Numbered from the stretch's first letter, positions 16,433-25,580 are shown. The stretch: DNA of 64,000 bases from Agromyces sp. Soil535 (GCF_001428255.1 NZ_LMRW01000025.1:62001-126000), one strand, 5' to 3'. The notes: generated by a model from the letters alone, not told the origin. Numbers and translations: made by a program.

Positions 16433-17287
16433 TCACGCGTCGCGGCGGATCCACCGGAACGTGAGACGGCTCACGATGAGGCCGATCACGAGCCACGCCA
16501 CGAGGAAGAACGCGACCCACCCGAGCTCCCATTCGCCGTTCTGCTCGAGCACCTTGAACGCGTCGGGCAGGAACACCGAGCGCATGCCCTGCGCCATCCA
16601 CTTCAGCGGGAACACGCTCGCGAGGTTCTGCATCCACTCGGGAAGGATGTTGAAGCGCAGGTACACGCCCGAGATGAACTGGAGCACGAGCACGATCGGG
16701 ATGACGACCGCGGTCGCGCTCCTGCCCGAGCGGGGGATCGCCGAGAGGGCGATGCCGAGGAGCGCCGACGTCGCGACCCCGAGCACGAAGATCCAGGCGA
16801 AGGTGAGCCACGCCTCCGCGGTCGACGGCATCGCGATGCCGAACAGCGTCGCCGAGACGAGCAGCAGGAGCGCGGCCTGCAGCGAGGCCGTCACGAAGAC
16901 CTGGCCGATCTTGCCGAGGAAGTACGACACCGGCGAGAGCGGCGTGCCGCCGAGCCGCTTCAGGGTGCCGTCGCCCTTCTCGGTGGCGATGTCGACGGCG
17001 AGGTTCTGCACGCCCGACAGCAGCATGCCGGCGGCGAGCATGCCAGGCAGGTAGTAGGCGCCGACCGAGATCCCGTCGCGGCCGGGCGCGACCTGGATGT
17101 CGCCTGCGGCGCTGAACGCCGCCGTGAAGATGCCGAGCATGATGATCGGGAACAGGAAGGTGAAGAACACGGTGTCGGGAGACCGGAAGTACCCTTTCAC
17201 CTCGTAGCCGATGCGGGTCGCGCCGATCGGGACCATGCCCGGACGGGTGGGTGTGCGCCCCGATGCGGGTGCGATGCCGGTGCTCAT
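16433..17287 (-). CDS. ABC-2 type transport permease
   Basis: A 284-residue permease with about six membrane segments and an ABC-2 membrane domain (SGVQNLAVDIATEKGDGTLKR, then FISGVYLRFNILP). It forms a pair with the ATPase encoded just upstream; start and stop overlap by ATGA. The long extracytoplasmic-like loops after the first segment are typical of antibiotic or peptide exporters. The substrate is unknown. Confidence 0.85.
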   Translation of the reverse strand: MSTGIAPASGRTPTRPGMVPIGATRIGYEVKGYFRSPDTVFFTFLFPIIMLGIFTAAFSAAGDIQVAPGRDGISVGAYYLPGMLAAGMLLSGVQNLAVDIATEKGDGTLKRLGGTPLSPVSYFLGKIGQVFVTASLQAALLLLVSATLFGIAMPSTAEAWLTFAWIFVLGVATSALLGIALSAIPRSGRSATAVVIPIVLVLQFISGVYLRFNILPEWMQNLASVFPLKWMAQGMRSVFLPDAFKVLEQNGEWELGWVAFFLVAWLVIGLIVSRLTFRWIRRDA

Positions 17288-18177
17288 GCGAGCGCCTCCT
17301 CGTCGTCGCGCGCGTCGGCTCCCGCTTCGCGCACCAGTTGCAGGTAGATGTCCTCGAGGCTCGGCCGGATGACCTCGAGCCCGTCCGGCTCGCCGCCGAG
17401 GTCGGCGACGACGGAGGCCACGAGTTCGGCCGGTCGCTCTGTCCGCACCTCGTGCCGGGCGCCGTCGGGGCCCCGCCACCGCACGATCGGCACCCGCGCG
17501 TCGGCGCCGCCCAGGGTGCCCACGGGTCCCACGTCGACGAGCCGTCCGCTGAGGATGATGCCCGCGCGGTCGCCGAGCTGGGCGGCCTCGTCGAGGTAGT
17601 GGGTGGTGAGCAGGATCGTGGTCCCCTCGGCCTTGAGCGTCCGGACGAGTGACCAGAACTCGCGTCGCGCCTCGGGGTCGAAGCCCGTCGTCGGTTCGTC
17701 GAGGAAGAGCAGCTCGGGCCGGCCGACGATGCCGAGTGCCACGTCGAGGCGGCGGCGCTGGCCGCCCGAGAGCTTCGAGATGCGGGTGCGGGCCTTCGCC
17801 TCGAGGCCGACGGCGGCGATCACCTCGTCGATGTCCCGCGGCGACGGGTAGAACCGCGCGAAGTGCGCCAGCTGCTCGCGCACGGTGTAGACGCCCGACT
17901 CCGTCGCCGACTGCAGCACGATGCCGAGCCGCGCCTTCCAGTCCAGCCCCCCGTGCGCCGGATCGACGCCGAGCACGCTCACGTCGCCCGCCGTGCGGTG
18001 GCGGTACCCCTCGAGGATCTCCACCACCGTGGTCTTGCCCGCCCCGTTCGGGCCGAGCAGGGCGAAGGTCTCACCGCGGGCGATGTCGAGGTCGATGCCG
18101 TCGACGGCCGTGAGTCGCCCATACACCTTGCGGAGCCCGCGGATCCGCACCGCGGCATCCGTGCCAGTCGTGTCCAT
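17284..18177 (-). CDS. ABC exporter ATP-binding protein
   Basis: A 297-residue ATPase with Walker A LLGPNGAGKTT, signature KLSGGQRRRLDVALG and Walker B LLFLDEPTTGFD. The C-terminal ~80 residues form the extra domain seen in multidrug-type exporters. It begins MDTTGTDAAVRIRGLRKVYG; the ATG has only a weak purine stretch upstream. It pairs with the overlapping ABC-2 permease gene. It differs from the ATPase at 11371 in using the usual CTC-rich codons. Confidence 0.87.
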   Translation of the reverse strand: MDTTGTDAAVRIRGLRKVYGRLTAVDGIDLDIARGETFALLGPNGAGKTTVVEILEGYRHRTAGDVSVLGVDPAHGGLDWKARLGIVLQSATESGVYTVREQLAHFARFYPSPRDIDEVIAAVGLEAKARTRISKLSGGQRRRLDVALGIVGRPELLFLDEPTTGFDPEARREFWSLVRTLKAEGTTILLTTHYLDEAAQLGDRAGIILSGRLVDVGPVGTLGGADARVPIVRWRGPDGARHEVRTERPAELVASVVADLGGEPDGLEVIRPSLEDIYLQLVREAGADARDDEEALA

Positions 18178-18232
18178 ACCCTGAGCCTGCCGCTTCCGAG
18201 CCTCGTCCGGCAGCCCCCGACCGTTCGATTCG

Positions 18233-18256
18233 GGCATCCACCGGTCGGTGGATGCC
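18233..18256. terminator. GGATGCC-type hairpin
   Basis: Perfect 10-bp stem GGCATCCACC / GGTGGATGCC with a GGTC loop, between the paired repeat after the sigma-factor gene and the ABC ATPase gene. It would act on leftward transcripts leaving the sigma-factor gene. Confidence 0.5.
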
Positions 18257-18263
18257 ACCTTCC

Positions 18264-18352
18264 GCGGGTTGAGGAGCCGCCGACGGAGGCGTCTCGAAAC
18301 CCGCTGTCGGCGTCCGGGTCTCGAGACGGCGCTTCGCGCCTCCTCAGCCCGC
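18264..18352. repeat. Paired palindromic repeat, copy 1
   Basis: Two related units face each other: 18264-18304 begins GCGGGTTGAGGAG and ends TCTCGAAACCCGC, and 18316-18352 is the inverse. Each unit also has a small internal stem. Very similar pairs are at 54321-54412 and 62981-63072, with a half copy at 28818-28853. The right end overlaps the stop codon of the sigma-factor gene. Confidence 0.85.
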
Positions 18353-19615
18353 GGGAAGCTCGGCCAGCCGGCGCTCGAGGAACCGCTGCTCCGGCCCGGT
18401 CGGCGCGAGCCGGATCGCGTCGCGATACCGCGCCGCCGACTCGAGCATCCGTCCGTTGCGCCGCAGCAGGTCGGCTTGGGCGGCCGCGAGCAGATGGTAG
18501 CCGTCGAGCCGGCCGGATGCCTCGAGCCGGTCGAGCTCCGCGAGCGCCAGGTCGGTGTCGCCCGCGAGCCCGTGGGCGACGGCGCGGTTGAGCTCGACGA
18601 CCGGCGACGGCGACACTGCCTCCAGCGCGTCGTAGCACTCCACGATCGCGCGCCAGTCGGTCTCGTCGGCGGTGCGCGCGCGGCCGTGCGCCGCCTGGAT
18701 CTCTGCCTGCAGTCGATACGGGCCGATCGGGCCCGGCGGGGGCTTATCGAGCAGCGCGAGCCCCTCGCCCACCTCGGCGGCGTTCCACCGGGAGCGGTCC
18801 TGCTCGTCGAGCGGCACGAGCTCGCCCTCGGCGTCGACGCGCGCGGCCGACCTCGCGTGCTGCAGGAGCAGCAGGGCGAGCAGGGCCCGCGCCTCATCGG
18901 CATCGGGCAGCAGCTCCACGACGAGCCGGGCGAGCCGGATCGCCTCCTCCTGCAGGTCGAGCCGCAGCAGCCGGTCGCCCGAGCTCGCCAGGTACCCCTC
19001 GTTGTGCACGAGCATGAGCACGGCGAGCACGCCGCCGAGCCGCTCGGGCAGCTCCGCGGCCGACGGAACGCGGTACGGGATCGCGGCGTGGCGGATCTTG
19101 CGCTTGGCCCGCACGAGCCGCTGCGCCATCGTGGCCTCGGGCACGAAGAACGCGTGGGCGATCTCGGCCGTGTCGAGGCCGCCGACCGTGCGCAGCGTGA
19201 GCGCCACGCGCGCCTCGACCGGCAGCGCGGGGTGCGCGCAGGTGAAGACGAGCCGCAGCCGGTCGTCCCACTCGGGCTCCGCCGCCACGATCTCGGCCGG
19301 ATCTGTGGGTACCCCGCCCGTCAGTTCGTCCATCGCCATCCACTCCCTGACCTTGCCGACCTCAACACCGCGTCGTCGCAGCACGTCGAGCGCGCGGTGG
19401 CGCGCCACCGTCGTGAGCCATGCGCCGGGATTGCGCGGCACGCCCTCGATCACCCAACGGCGTGCCGCGCGCTCGAAGGCGTCGGCCGCGGCCTCCTCGG
19501 CCACGTCCCAGTCGCCCGTCGACCGGATGAGCGTCGCGACGATGCGCGTCCACTCCTCGCGATACACGCGGGCGACTGCCTTGCTCGCCTCGCTCGCGGC
19601 GCGGCCCCCGGTCAT
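18344..19615 (-). CDS. ECF sigma factor, ECF42-like with C-terminal TPR-type extension
   Basis: A 423-residue RNA polymerase sigma factor. Region 2 (residues ~15-85: ARVYREEWTRIVATLI, DVAEEAAADAFERAA) and region 4 (VEARVALTLRTVGGLDTAEIAHAF, then ATMAQRLVRAKRKI) are present. A long helical C-terminal half of the DUF6596/TPR-like type follows. This architecture and the two YCII/DGPF genes beside it define the ECF42 group. The extension is thought to replace an anti-sigma factor as the control module. The stop codon lies in the paired repeat and gives the protein an Ala-Gly end. It lies 27 bp after the YCII gene, probably in one operon. Confidence 0.88.
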   Translation of the reverse strand: MTGGRAASEASKAVARVYREEWTRIVATLIRSTGDWDVAEEAAADAFERAARRWVIEGVPRNPGAWLTTVARHRALDVLRRRGVEVGKVREWMAMDELTGGVPTDPAEIVAAEPEWDDRLRLVFTCAHPALPVEARVALTLRTVGGLDTAEIAHAFFVPEATMAQRLVRAKRKIRHAAIPYRVPSAAELPERLGGVLAVLMLVHNEGYLASSGDRLLRLDLQEEAIRLARLVVELLPDADEARALLALLLLQHARSAARVDAEGELVPLDEQDRSRWNAAEVGEGLALLDKPPPGPIGPYRLQAEIQAAHGRARTADETDWRAIVECYDALEAVSPSPVVELNRAVAHGLAGDTDLALAELDRLEASGRLDGYHLLAAAQADLLRRNGRMLESAARYRDAIRLAPTGPEQRFLERRLAELPAG

Positions 19616-19642
19616 CGACCGCTCACCGGCTCGGCGCCCCGC

Positions 19643-20053
19643 TCACGCCCCCACCGCGGGCTCGCGTCGGCGGCCGCGATCGCCGGCCTCGCGTTCCTCT
19701 CGTGCCACCGGGTCCTCCTCGAGATCGAGCGGCCACATCGGCCGCAGCTCGATGCGCCCGAACCGGGCCATCGGATGGCGTGAAGCGATCTCGATCGCCT
19801 CGTCGAGGTCGCGGCAGTCGAGCACGTCGAATCCCGCGATCCACTCCTTGGACTCCGTGAACGGGCCGTCGGTCACGAGCAGCTCGCCGCCGCGCACGCG
19901 CACCAGCGTCGCGTCCTCCAACGGTCGCAGCCGTTCGCCGAGGACATGCACGCCACGCGCCTCGACGTCGGCGATCCATTCGGCGATGCCGTCCTCCTCG
20001 GGCACGAACGGCTCGGCCTCGGGGTCGGTCGCCACGAACATCATGTATCGCAT
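19643..20053 (-). CDS. YCII/DGPF-domain protein
   Basis: A 136-residue small ferredoxin-like-fold protein with the family motif DGPFTESKEWIAGFDVLDC at about residues 62-80 and a C-terminal LRPMWPLD. YCII proteins of this kind are regularly encoded beside ECF42 sigma factors; their biochemical role is not known. It has a charged C-terminal tail that its neighbour lacks. It lies 9 bp after the second YCII gene and 27 bp before the sigma-factor gene. Confidence 0.88.
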   Translation of the reverse strand: MRYMMFVATDPEAEPFVPEEDGIAEWIADVEARGVHVLGERLRPLEDATLVRVRGGELLVTDGPFTESKEWIAGFDVLDCRDLDEAIEIASRHPMARFGRIELRPMWPLDLEEDPVAREEREAGDRGRRREPAVGA

Positions 20054-20062
20054 CAGGTCTCC

Positions 20063-20416
20063 TCAGATCACGGGGTTGGGGAAGTCGAGCGGCACCGTCG
20101 GGTAGAGCGCAACGTGCCCGGTGCGCGCTCGCGGATGCGCCGAGGCGACCTCGACCGCCTCGTCGAGCGTGGCGGCCTCGAGGATGTCGTAACCGGCCAC
20201 CCACTCCTTCGTCTCGCTGAGGGGCGCGTCCGACAGCAGCACGTCGCCGGCGCGCACGCGCACGACGGTCGCGTCGGTCGGCGGGCTCAGCCGGTTGCCT
20301 CGGATCCGCACGCCTCGGGCGTGGGCGTCGGCAACCCAGGCCTCGAAGTCGGCGGCCTCGGGCTCCCAGGCCTCGCCGTCGGCATCCTCGTCGGTGATGA
20401 GCATGAGGTATTCCAT
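20063..20416 (-). CDS. YCII/DGPF-domain protein, second copy
   Basis: A 117-residue paralogue of the next gene, with DAPLSETKEWVAGYDILEA in place of the canonical DGPF motif, so Gly-Pro-Phe is replaced by Ala-Pro-Leu. ATG 20416 follows GGGAGGA at good distance; a longer upstream frame is unlikely. It is the first gene of the three-gene unit with the sigma factor. The 159 bp before it contain no other feature I can support. Confidence 0.85.
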   Translation of the reverse strand: MEYLMLITDEDADGEAWEPEAADFEAWVADAHARGVRIRGNRLSPPTDATVVRVRAGDVLLSDAPLSETKEWVAGYDILEAATLDEAVEVASAHPRARTGHVALYPTVPLDFPNPVI

Positions 20417-20575
20417 TGGGTATCCTCCCTGTGTCACACGGTATGCATGCACGACGAACAGGGGAAGCCCGTTTCGACACCTCATCGACGAATCGCTCGA
20501 ACCTCCCCGACGGGTTTCCGACCGGATGCCGCGCCACGGCGTAACCCGACGAGGCGGAACGGCCGCCCGCGGCGG

Positions 20576-21283
20576 TCAGTGCGGCAGCACGAGCGAGACG
20601 CCGAGCGCGACCATCACGACCGCGATCACGCCGTCGAGCACGCGCCATGCGCGCGGGCTCGCGAGCGCGCCGCCGAGGAGCCTCGCGCCGTACGCGAGGC
20701 CGAAGAACCAGACGATGCTGGCCGCCCCGGCGCCGACCGCGAACGCCCAGCGGCCGTCGCCGTGCGTGCTCGCGACCGAGCCCAGCAGGAACACCGTGTC
20801 GAGGTACACGTGCGGGTTCAGCCAGGTGAGCGCGAGGCAGGTGAGCACGGCCGAGAGCAGGGCGGTGCGCGGCGCCGCGAGGGTGGCGGTCGCGGTTCCG
20901 GATGCCTCGGGGCCGCCGGATGCCGCGGGTGTCCCGGCCCCGGCATCCGACCGCCTCGCGGCATCCGTGCCGCCAGCCGCCACGAGCGCCGCGCCGCTCG
21001 GCCGGATCGCGCGCCGTGCCGCGATGAGCCCGTATCCGACGAGGAACGCGGCACCCGCCCATCGCACGACGTCGACGAGCCACGGCACCGCCTCGAGCAC
21101 CGCGCCGACGCCAGAGACGCCGACGATGATGAGCGCGAGGTCGCTCGCCGCGCAGATCGCGGCCACCGCGAACACGTGCTCGCGTCGGATGCCCTGCCGC
21201 AACACGAAGAGGTTCTGCGCGCCGATGGCGACGATGAGCGAGAGGCCGAGGCCGAGGCCGGCGAGCAGGGAGGAGACGGGCAC
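20576..21283 (-). CDS. lysE: LysE/ArgO family amino-acid exporter
   Basis: A 235-residue inner-membrane protein with six hydrophobic segments. It has the N-terminal LysE signature (GLSLIVAIGAQNLFVLRQGIRREH) and the mid-protein LTWLNPHVYLDT. It should export basic amino acids such as lysine and arginine when they accumulate. A hydrophilic Ala/Gly/Thr-rich loop of about 45 residues separates segments three and four. The GTG start at 21283 is chosen by family alignment and because a -10 hexamer lies 7 nt upstream. The divergent lysG gene encodes its likely activator. Confidence 0.9.
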   Translation of the reverse strand: MPVSSLLAGLGLGLSLIVAIGAQNLFVLRQGIRREHVFAVAAICAASDLALIIVGVSGVGAVLEAVPWLVDVVRWAGAAFLVGYGLIAARRAIRPSGAALVAAGGTDAARRSDAGAGTPAASGGPEASGTATATLAAPRTALLSAVLTCLALTWLNPHVYLDTVFLLGSVASTHGDGRWAFAVGAGAASIVWFFGLAYGARLLGGALASPRAWRVLDGVIAVVMVALGVSLVLPH

Positions 21284-21290
21284 GGGATCG

Positions 21291-21320
21291 ACGCTAGGCG
21301 ACCACGATCCTGCAGTCCAA
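21291..21320 (-). promoter_or_regulatory. lysE promoter, leaderless type
   Basis: On the minus strand TTGGAC (21315-21320), an 18-bp spacer and TAGCGT (21291-21296) end 7 nt before the GTG of lysE. The divergent gap to lysG is only 72 bp, so LysG must bind within or next to this promoter. Confidence 0.55.
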
Positions 21321-21355
21321 CTCAAGATTCTTCAGCAGCATTAGCATGGCTTCAG

Positions 21356-22246
21356 ATGGAGATTCCGCTCGACCTCGCCCGCACGCTCGCCGTCGTCATC
21401 GACGAAGGCACCTTCGACGCGGCCGCGCGGCGGCTCCGTCTCACGCCCTCCGCGGTCTCGCAGCGGGTCAAGGCGCTCGAACAGCAGCTCGGCCGCGTGC
21501 TGGTCGTGCGCTCCAAGCCGGCCCGAGCGACGGACGCCGGAGCCGTGGTCGTGCGCCTCGCGCGCCAGCTGGCCCTGCTCGAACACGACGCGCTCGCCGG
21601 CTTCGGGTTCGACGCGACTCCCGACCGCCCCATCTCGGTCGCGCTCGCCGTGAACGCGGACTCGCTCGGCACGTGGTTCCTGCCGGCGCTCGCACGCGTG
21701 GCGGAGCGGCATCCGGTGGTCTTCGACCTGCACCGCGACGACCAGGACTTCACCGCGGGCCTGCTCGAGTCGGGAACCGTGATGGGCGCCGTCACCTCTC
21801 AGGCGACGCCGGTCGCCGGATGCCTCGTGCGCCCCCTCGGGGTGATGCGCTATCGCGCGGTGGCGACCCCCGCGTTCGCGAAGCGGTGGTCGCTCGAGTC
21901 GGCACCCGAATCGCTCGCCGCCGCGCCCCTCGTCGACTTCGACCGCCGTGACGACCTCCAGCGCGACTTCCTGCGGGACCGGGGAATCGACCCTGAGCTC
22001 CCGCCGCGTCACTACGTTCCCGCCTCGAACGACTTCGCGACCGCGATCAAGCTCGGGCTCGGCTGGGGCATGCTCCCCGGGTTCCAGTCCGACGCCGAGC
22101 TCGAGCGCGGCGAGCTGGTGATGCTCGGCGGCACGCCGATCGACGTTCCGCTCCACTGGCAGCAGTGGAACCTCCGCTCGCCACTGCTCGATGCCATCGC
22201 CGACGAGCTCGGCGCCGAGGCACGACGGGGGCTCAGGCCCGAATAG
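21356..22246 (+). CDS. lysG: LysR-type regulator LysG/ArgP
   Basis: A 296-residue LysR-family regulator with the N-terminal winged helix (TFDAAARRLRLTPSAVSQRVKALEQQLGR) and a periplasmic-binding-like effector domain. Position and sequence type match LysG/ArgP, which activates lysE expression on binding lysine or arginine. ATG 21356 gives the canonical start LDLARTLAVVIDEGTFD. The C-terminal codons are part of a 15-bp tandem duplication that runs past the stop. Confidence 0.9.
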   Translation: MEIPLDLARTLAVVIDEGTFDAAARRLRLTPSAVSQRVKALEQQLGRVLVVRSKPARATDAGAVVVRLARQLALLEHDALAGFGFDATPDRPISVALAVNADSLGTWFLPALARVAERHPVVFDLHRDDQDFTAGLLESGTVMGAVTSQATPVAGCLVRPLGVMRYRAVATPAFAKRWSLESAPESLAAAPLVDFDRRDDLQRDFLRDRGIDPELPPRHYVPASNDFATAIKLGLGWGMLPGFQSDAELERGELVMLGGTPIDVPLHWQQWNLRSPLLDAIADELGAEARRGLRPE

Positions 22247-22269
22247 CTCAGGCCCGAATAGCTCAGGCC
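22231..22269. repeat. 15-bp tandem duplication across two gene ends
   Basis: GCTCAGGCCCGAATA is repeated exactly at 22231-22245 and 22246-22260, with a partial third copy at 22261-22269. The first copy holds the end of lysG; the third contains the complementary stop of the dodecin gene. Confidence 0.85.
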
Positions 22270-22475
22270 TCTTCGATCCTGAAGCCGATCTTGATCGTGA
22301 CCTGGTAGTGGGCGATGGCGCCGTCTTCGACCTCACCGCGCACGGAGACGACCTCGAACCAGTCCATGTGGCGGATGGTGGCCGCCGCGCGGGCGATGCC
22401 GTTGCTGATCGCGGTGTCGATGCCATCGGGCGAGGTGCCGACGATCTCGGTGACGCGATAGGTGTGGTTGCTCAT
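22263..22475 (-). CDS. Dodecin family flavin-binding protein
   Basis: A 70-residue dodecin: a single beta-alpha-beta-beta chain that assembles into a hollow dodecamer binding flavin, in the cytoplasm, as a flavin store or photoprotectant. Visible are TYRVTEIVGTSPDGIDTAI, then the flavin-contact region MDWFEVVSVRGEV with the stacking tryptophan, then HYQVTIKIGFRIE. The ATG is preceded by GGAGGG. It is convergent with lysG; only 16 bp separate the stops. Confidence 0.92.
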   Translation of the reverse strand: MSNHTYRVTEIVGTSPDGIDTAISNGIARAAATIRHMDWFEVVSVRGEVEDGAIAHYQVTIKIGFRIEEA

Positions 22476-22596
22476 CGTGTGCTCCCTCCGCGGGGACCCC
22501 GGTGTGCCCGCTGCTGCCGAGGGTACCCCTGGCGGAGCGCCCCGTGAGCCGCGTTCACGATCACGGGTGCGCGCGCCGCGGCATCGGGAGCCGACG

Positions 22597-23814
22597 TCAG
22601 GCGAACAGGCGCTGCAGGCGCTGGATGCCCTCGAGCAGCGGGGCGTCGCCGAGGGCGTAGCTGAAGCGCAGGTAGCCGCTCGGGCCGAACGCCTCGCCGG
22701 GCACCGCGGCGACCTCGGCCTGCTCGAGCATGAGGTCGGCGAGCTCCAATGACGTGGCGGGCGTGACGCCTCCCCACTCCCGGCCGAGCAGCCCCGAGAC
22801 ATCGGGGTACACGTAGAAGGCGCCCTCCGGCACCGGGACGGTGACGCCCTCGATCTTCGAGAGCTCCGCCACGATCGTCCGACGGCGGCGATCGAACGCT
22901 CGGCGCATCTCCTCGACGGCGTCCTGCGGTCCGTTGAGGGCGGCGATCGCCGCGCGCTGGGAGATGTTCGACACGTTCGACGTGAGGTGCGACTGCAGGT
23001 TCGCGGCGCCCTTGATCACGTCAGCGGGCCCGACCATCCAGCCGAGTCGCCAGCCCGTCATGGCATAGGTCTTGGCGACGCCGTTCACGAGGATCGTCTG
23101 GTTCGCGAGCTCGGGCACCGCCTCGACGACGGACACTGCGCGGGGCGGCACGCCCTCGGGGTCGTCGGCGTATGTGAGGTTCTGGTAGATCTCGTCGGTG
23201 ATGACCCAGATGCCGTGCTCCAGTGCCCACTCGCCGATGGCCCGCACCTGCTCGGGCGCGTAGACGGCACCCGTCGGGTTCGACGGCGACACGAAGAGCA
23301 GCACCTTGGTGCGCTCGGAGCGCGCGGCCTCGAGCTGGTCGACCGTGACGAGGTAGCCCTGGTCGGCGCCCGCGAAGACATCGACCTGACGCCCGCCGGC
23401 GAGCTTGATGACCTCGGGGTACGTGGTCCAGTACGGGGTGGGCACGAGCACCTCGTCGGCCTCGTCGAGGAGCACCTGGAACGCCTGGTACACGGCGTGC
23501 TTGCCGCCGTTCGTGACGACGACCTGGCCGGCGCCGACCTCGAGCCCGGAGTCGCGCAGCGTCTTCGCCGCCACGGCCTCGCGCAGCTCGGGCAGGCCTG
23601 CGGCTGGCGTGTAGCGGTAGTTCCTCGGGTCGCGCGTCGCTGCGAGCGCGGCCTCGACGATGTGCTCGGGCGTCGCGAAGTCGGGCTCGCCCGCCGCGTA
23701 TGAGATGACCGGGCGCCCCTCGGCCTGGAGCGCCTTCGCCTTCGCATCGACCTTGAGCGTCGCGGACTCGGCGATGGCGGCGATACGGGCGGAGAGGCGG
23801 GCGTGTTCGGTCAC
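22597..23814 (-). CDS. aspC: PLP-dependent aspartate aminotransferase (class I)
   Basis: A 405-residue fold-type I aminotransferase, cytoplasmic, transferring the amino group between aspartate (or similar) and 2-oxoglutarate. It shows [11 protein letters not shown] near the N-terminus, SPSNPTG with the substrate-binding asparagine, DEIYQNLTY, and the PLP lysine Lys248 in [17 protein letters not shown]. The conserved arginine lies in the C-terminal LRFSYA. The GTG start has TAGGCT 6 nt upstream, so the mRNA is probably leaderless. The gene is a usual neighbour of the tRNA-Trp-secE-nusG-rplKA block in Microbacteriaceae. Confidence 0.9.
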   Translation of the reverse strand: MTEHARLSARIAAIAESATLKVDAKAKALQAEGRPVISYAAGEPDFATPEHIVEAALAATRDPRNYRYTPAAGLPELREAVAAKTLRDSGLEVGAGQVVVTNGGKHAVYQAFQVLLDEADEVLVPTPYWTTYPEVIKLAGGRQVDVFAGADQGYLVTVDQLEAARSERTKVLLFVSPSNPTGAVYAPEQVRAIGEWALEHGIWVITDEIYQNLTYADDPEGVPPRAVSVVEAVPELANQTILVNGVAKTYAMTGWRLGWMVGPADVIKGAANLQSHLTSNVSNISQRAAIAALNGPQDAVEEMRRAFDRRRRTIVAELSKIEGVTVPVPEGAFYVYPDVSGLLGREWGGVTPATSLELADLMLEQAEVAAVPGEAFGPSGYLRFSYALGDAPLLEGIQRLQRLFA

Positions 23815-23820
23815 GTGCCC

Positions 23821-23826
23821 AGCCTA
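23821..23826 (-). promoter_or_regulatory. -10 element of a leaderless aspC promoter
   Basis: TAGGCT on the minus strand with 6 nt to the GTG start codon; no Shine-Dalgarno sequence can fit. Confidence 0.5.
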
Positions 23827-23917
23827 CGGTGCGGGGTGCGACTGCTGCCCGAGATTTTCCCGGGACGACCGTCCCACTCGCGGTGCTCGCGGTGCCGGGC
23901 GCGACGCTGCTCCTCCG

Positions 23918-25435
23918 TCAGAGGTTGTGCCCGATGTCCCAGAGCCGGTCGGGTCGACCGTCGATCGCCTCGGAGACCGCCAGGGCCTGATCGTCGGAGA
24001 GCGACGCGACGTAGTCGACGACGCCACGGCCGACCCCGAGCCGCGTGACCTGGCCCACAGCCGGGATCGGCATCCCTTCGGGCCTCGCAGCACGGACCCG
24101 CGCGTAGCCGTCGGTGGCGATCTCGACGAGCTCCTTCAGCCGTTGGGGCACGCGGGCACGGTCCACGTCGTCGGTCACCCAGGCGGTGAGGCCCATCACC
24201 GCGCGCGTCAGCACGCGGCTCAACCCGCGCTGGTACATCACGACGTCGGCTCGGTCGAGGATGAAGTGGCGGTGGACGAACTTCAGCACCTCCACCTCGT
24301 GCCAGGCGAGCCGGTCGAGGGTGACCGGGCCGGTGCGTGCCTCGCCGGCCGGAGCCGGGACGACCGAGGTCTGCAGGTGGCTGATCCAGCGGTTCGTGAA
24401 CGACGAGAGCGCTCGTTCCGAGGCGATCGAACCGTCGAACGGGATCGCGAGGAGGCCGTCGACGAGGTCGTCGGCGACGACGTCCACGGCTTCGGCGAAC
24501 GCATCGTCGGCGGCGACCCAGGCATCGCTGCGGTGGAGCTTGCGCCGCAGGCCCTCCAGGGCTGAGCCGGGCGGGGCGGAGCGGAGCGCGAGCGCCTGGT
24601 CGTCGAGGCCGCGGAGCTCGCCGGATCCCTCGATCCAGCCCCGGAACTCCCGCGCCACCGCGCCATGACTGAGCAGGCCCGCACGGTAGAAGTCGTCGAC
24701 ATCGTGGATCGAGTACGCGATGTCGTCCGCGATGTCCATGACCGAGCACTCGAGCGACTGCACCAGCGGCGGGAGTCCGCGGCGGGCCTCGACGAGGTCG
24801 ACGGCGTCGAGGTCGTACGCGGAGAACTTCACGATGTCCACGCCGCCGTCGGCGCGGCGCATCCCGCGGGGCAGCGGACCGCCGCCCAAGGCGCGGGCAT
24901 CGACGAAGCGGGTCCACGGGTACTTCGCGATCGCGGCCCGAACGGCGGCCGTGAGGTTGAGCCCGTGCGGGGCGGCCTCCGTCACATCCAGCGTGGCGAT
25001 GATCCGGTAGGTCTGCGCGTTGCCCTCGAAGCCGTCCGCGAGGCCGAGGGTCTCGCGGGCGAGCCGGTCGAGGACGCGCTCGCCGACATGACCGAACGGC
25101 GGGTGCCCGAGATCGTGTGCGCTCGCCGCCGCCTGCACGACCACCGCGTCGCACCCGTGCTCGACGGCGAGCGAGTACGCCGGTGATGCGGCATCCGTCA
25201 ATCCGACCGCGATCGCGCGCGACACCGCCGTCACCTTGATGGAATGGGTGAGCCGGTTGTGGATCAGCGGGCCCGCGTCGGGCTGAGCGATCACCTGCGT
25301 GACCGCGGACAGGCGCGAGAAGTACGGCGAGAAGCGGATCCGCTCGAGGTCGAGCCGGAACTGCGAATGCTCGCCGGTGACCTCCACGCTGCTTCGCGGC
25401 TCGGCGACGCGTCGCGCCGCCCGCTCTGCCATCAT
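23918..25435 (-). CDS. dgt: dGTPase-like HD-domain triphosphohydrolase
   Basis: A 505-residue HD-family protein expected to hydrolyse dGTP or other dNTPs to nucleoside and triphosphate. The metal site is seen as LIHNRLTHSIKV, AHDLGHPPFGHVGE and MDIADDIAYSIHD. Asn-Arg-Leu-Thr-His and His-Asp are the conserved ligand motifs of Dgt enzymes. Two adjacent ATG codons follow GGAGGG at 6 nt, which fixes the start at 25435 rather than further upstream. The neighbours are housekeeping genes and give no further hint. Confidence 0.87.
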   Translation of the reverse strand: MMAERAARRVAEPRSSVEVTGEHSQFRLDLERIRFSPYFSRLSAVTQVIAQPDAGPLIHNRLTHSIKVTAVSRAIAVGLTDAASPAYSLAVEHGCDAVVVQAAASAHDLGHPPFGHVGERVLDRLARETLGLADGFEGNAQTYRIIATLDVTEAAPHGLNLTAAVRAAIAKYPWTRFVDARALGGGPLPRGMRRADGGVDIVKFSAYDLDAVDLVEARRGLPPLVQSLECSVMDIADDIAYSIHDVDDFYRAGLLSHGAVAREFRGWIEGSGELRGLDDQALALRSAPPGSALEGLRRKLHRSDAWVAADDAFAEAVDVVADDLVDGLLAIPFDGSIASERALSSFTNRWISHLQTSVVPAPAGEARTGPVTLDRLAWHEVEVLKFVHRHFILDRADVVMYQRGLSRVLTRAVMGLTAWVTDDVDRARVPQRLKELVEIATDGYARVRAARPEGMPIPAVGQVTRLGVGRGVVDYVASLSDDQALAVSEAIDGRPDRLWDIGHNL

Positions 25436-25538
25436 CGGGGCCCTCCGCTCGTCCGGTCGCACGCGACGGATGCCGCGCCGGGGGCTGCTTCCCAATCTAG
25501 GCCGACGTCGTCGGCGCGCAACGACATCCGCACACGCA

Positions 25539-25580
25539 TGAGCCGCGGCATCCGCTCGTCGGAGGGGATGCCGCGGCTCA
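25539..25580. terminator. Perfect 15-bp GGATGCC hairpin
   Basis: Arms 25539-25553 and 25566-25580 pair perfectly around a 12-nt loop, 11 bp after the end of the leftward DUF7144-type gene. It is the longest hairpin in this window built on the GGATGCC word. Confidence 0.65.
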
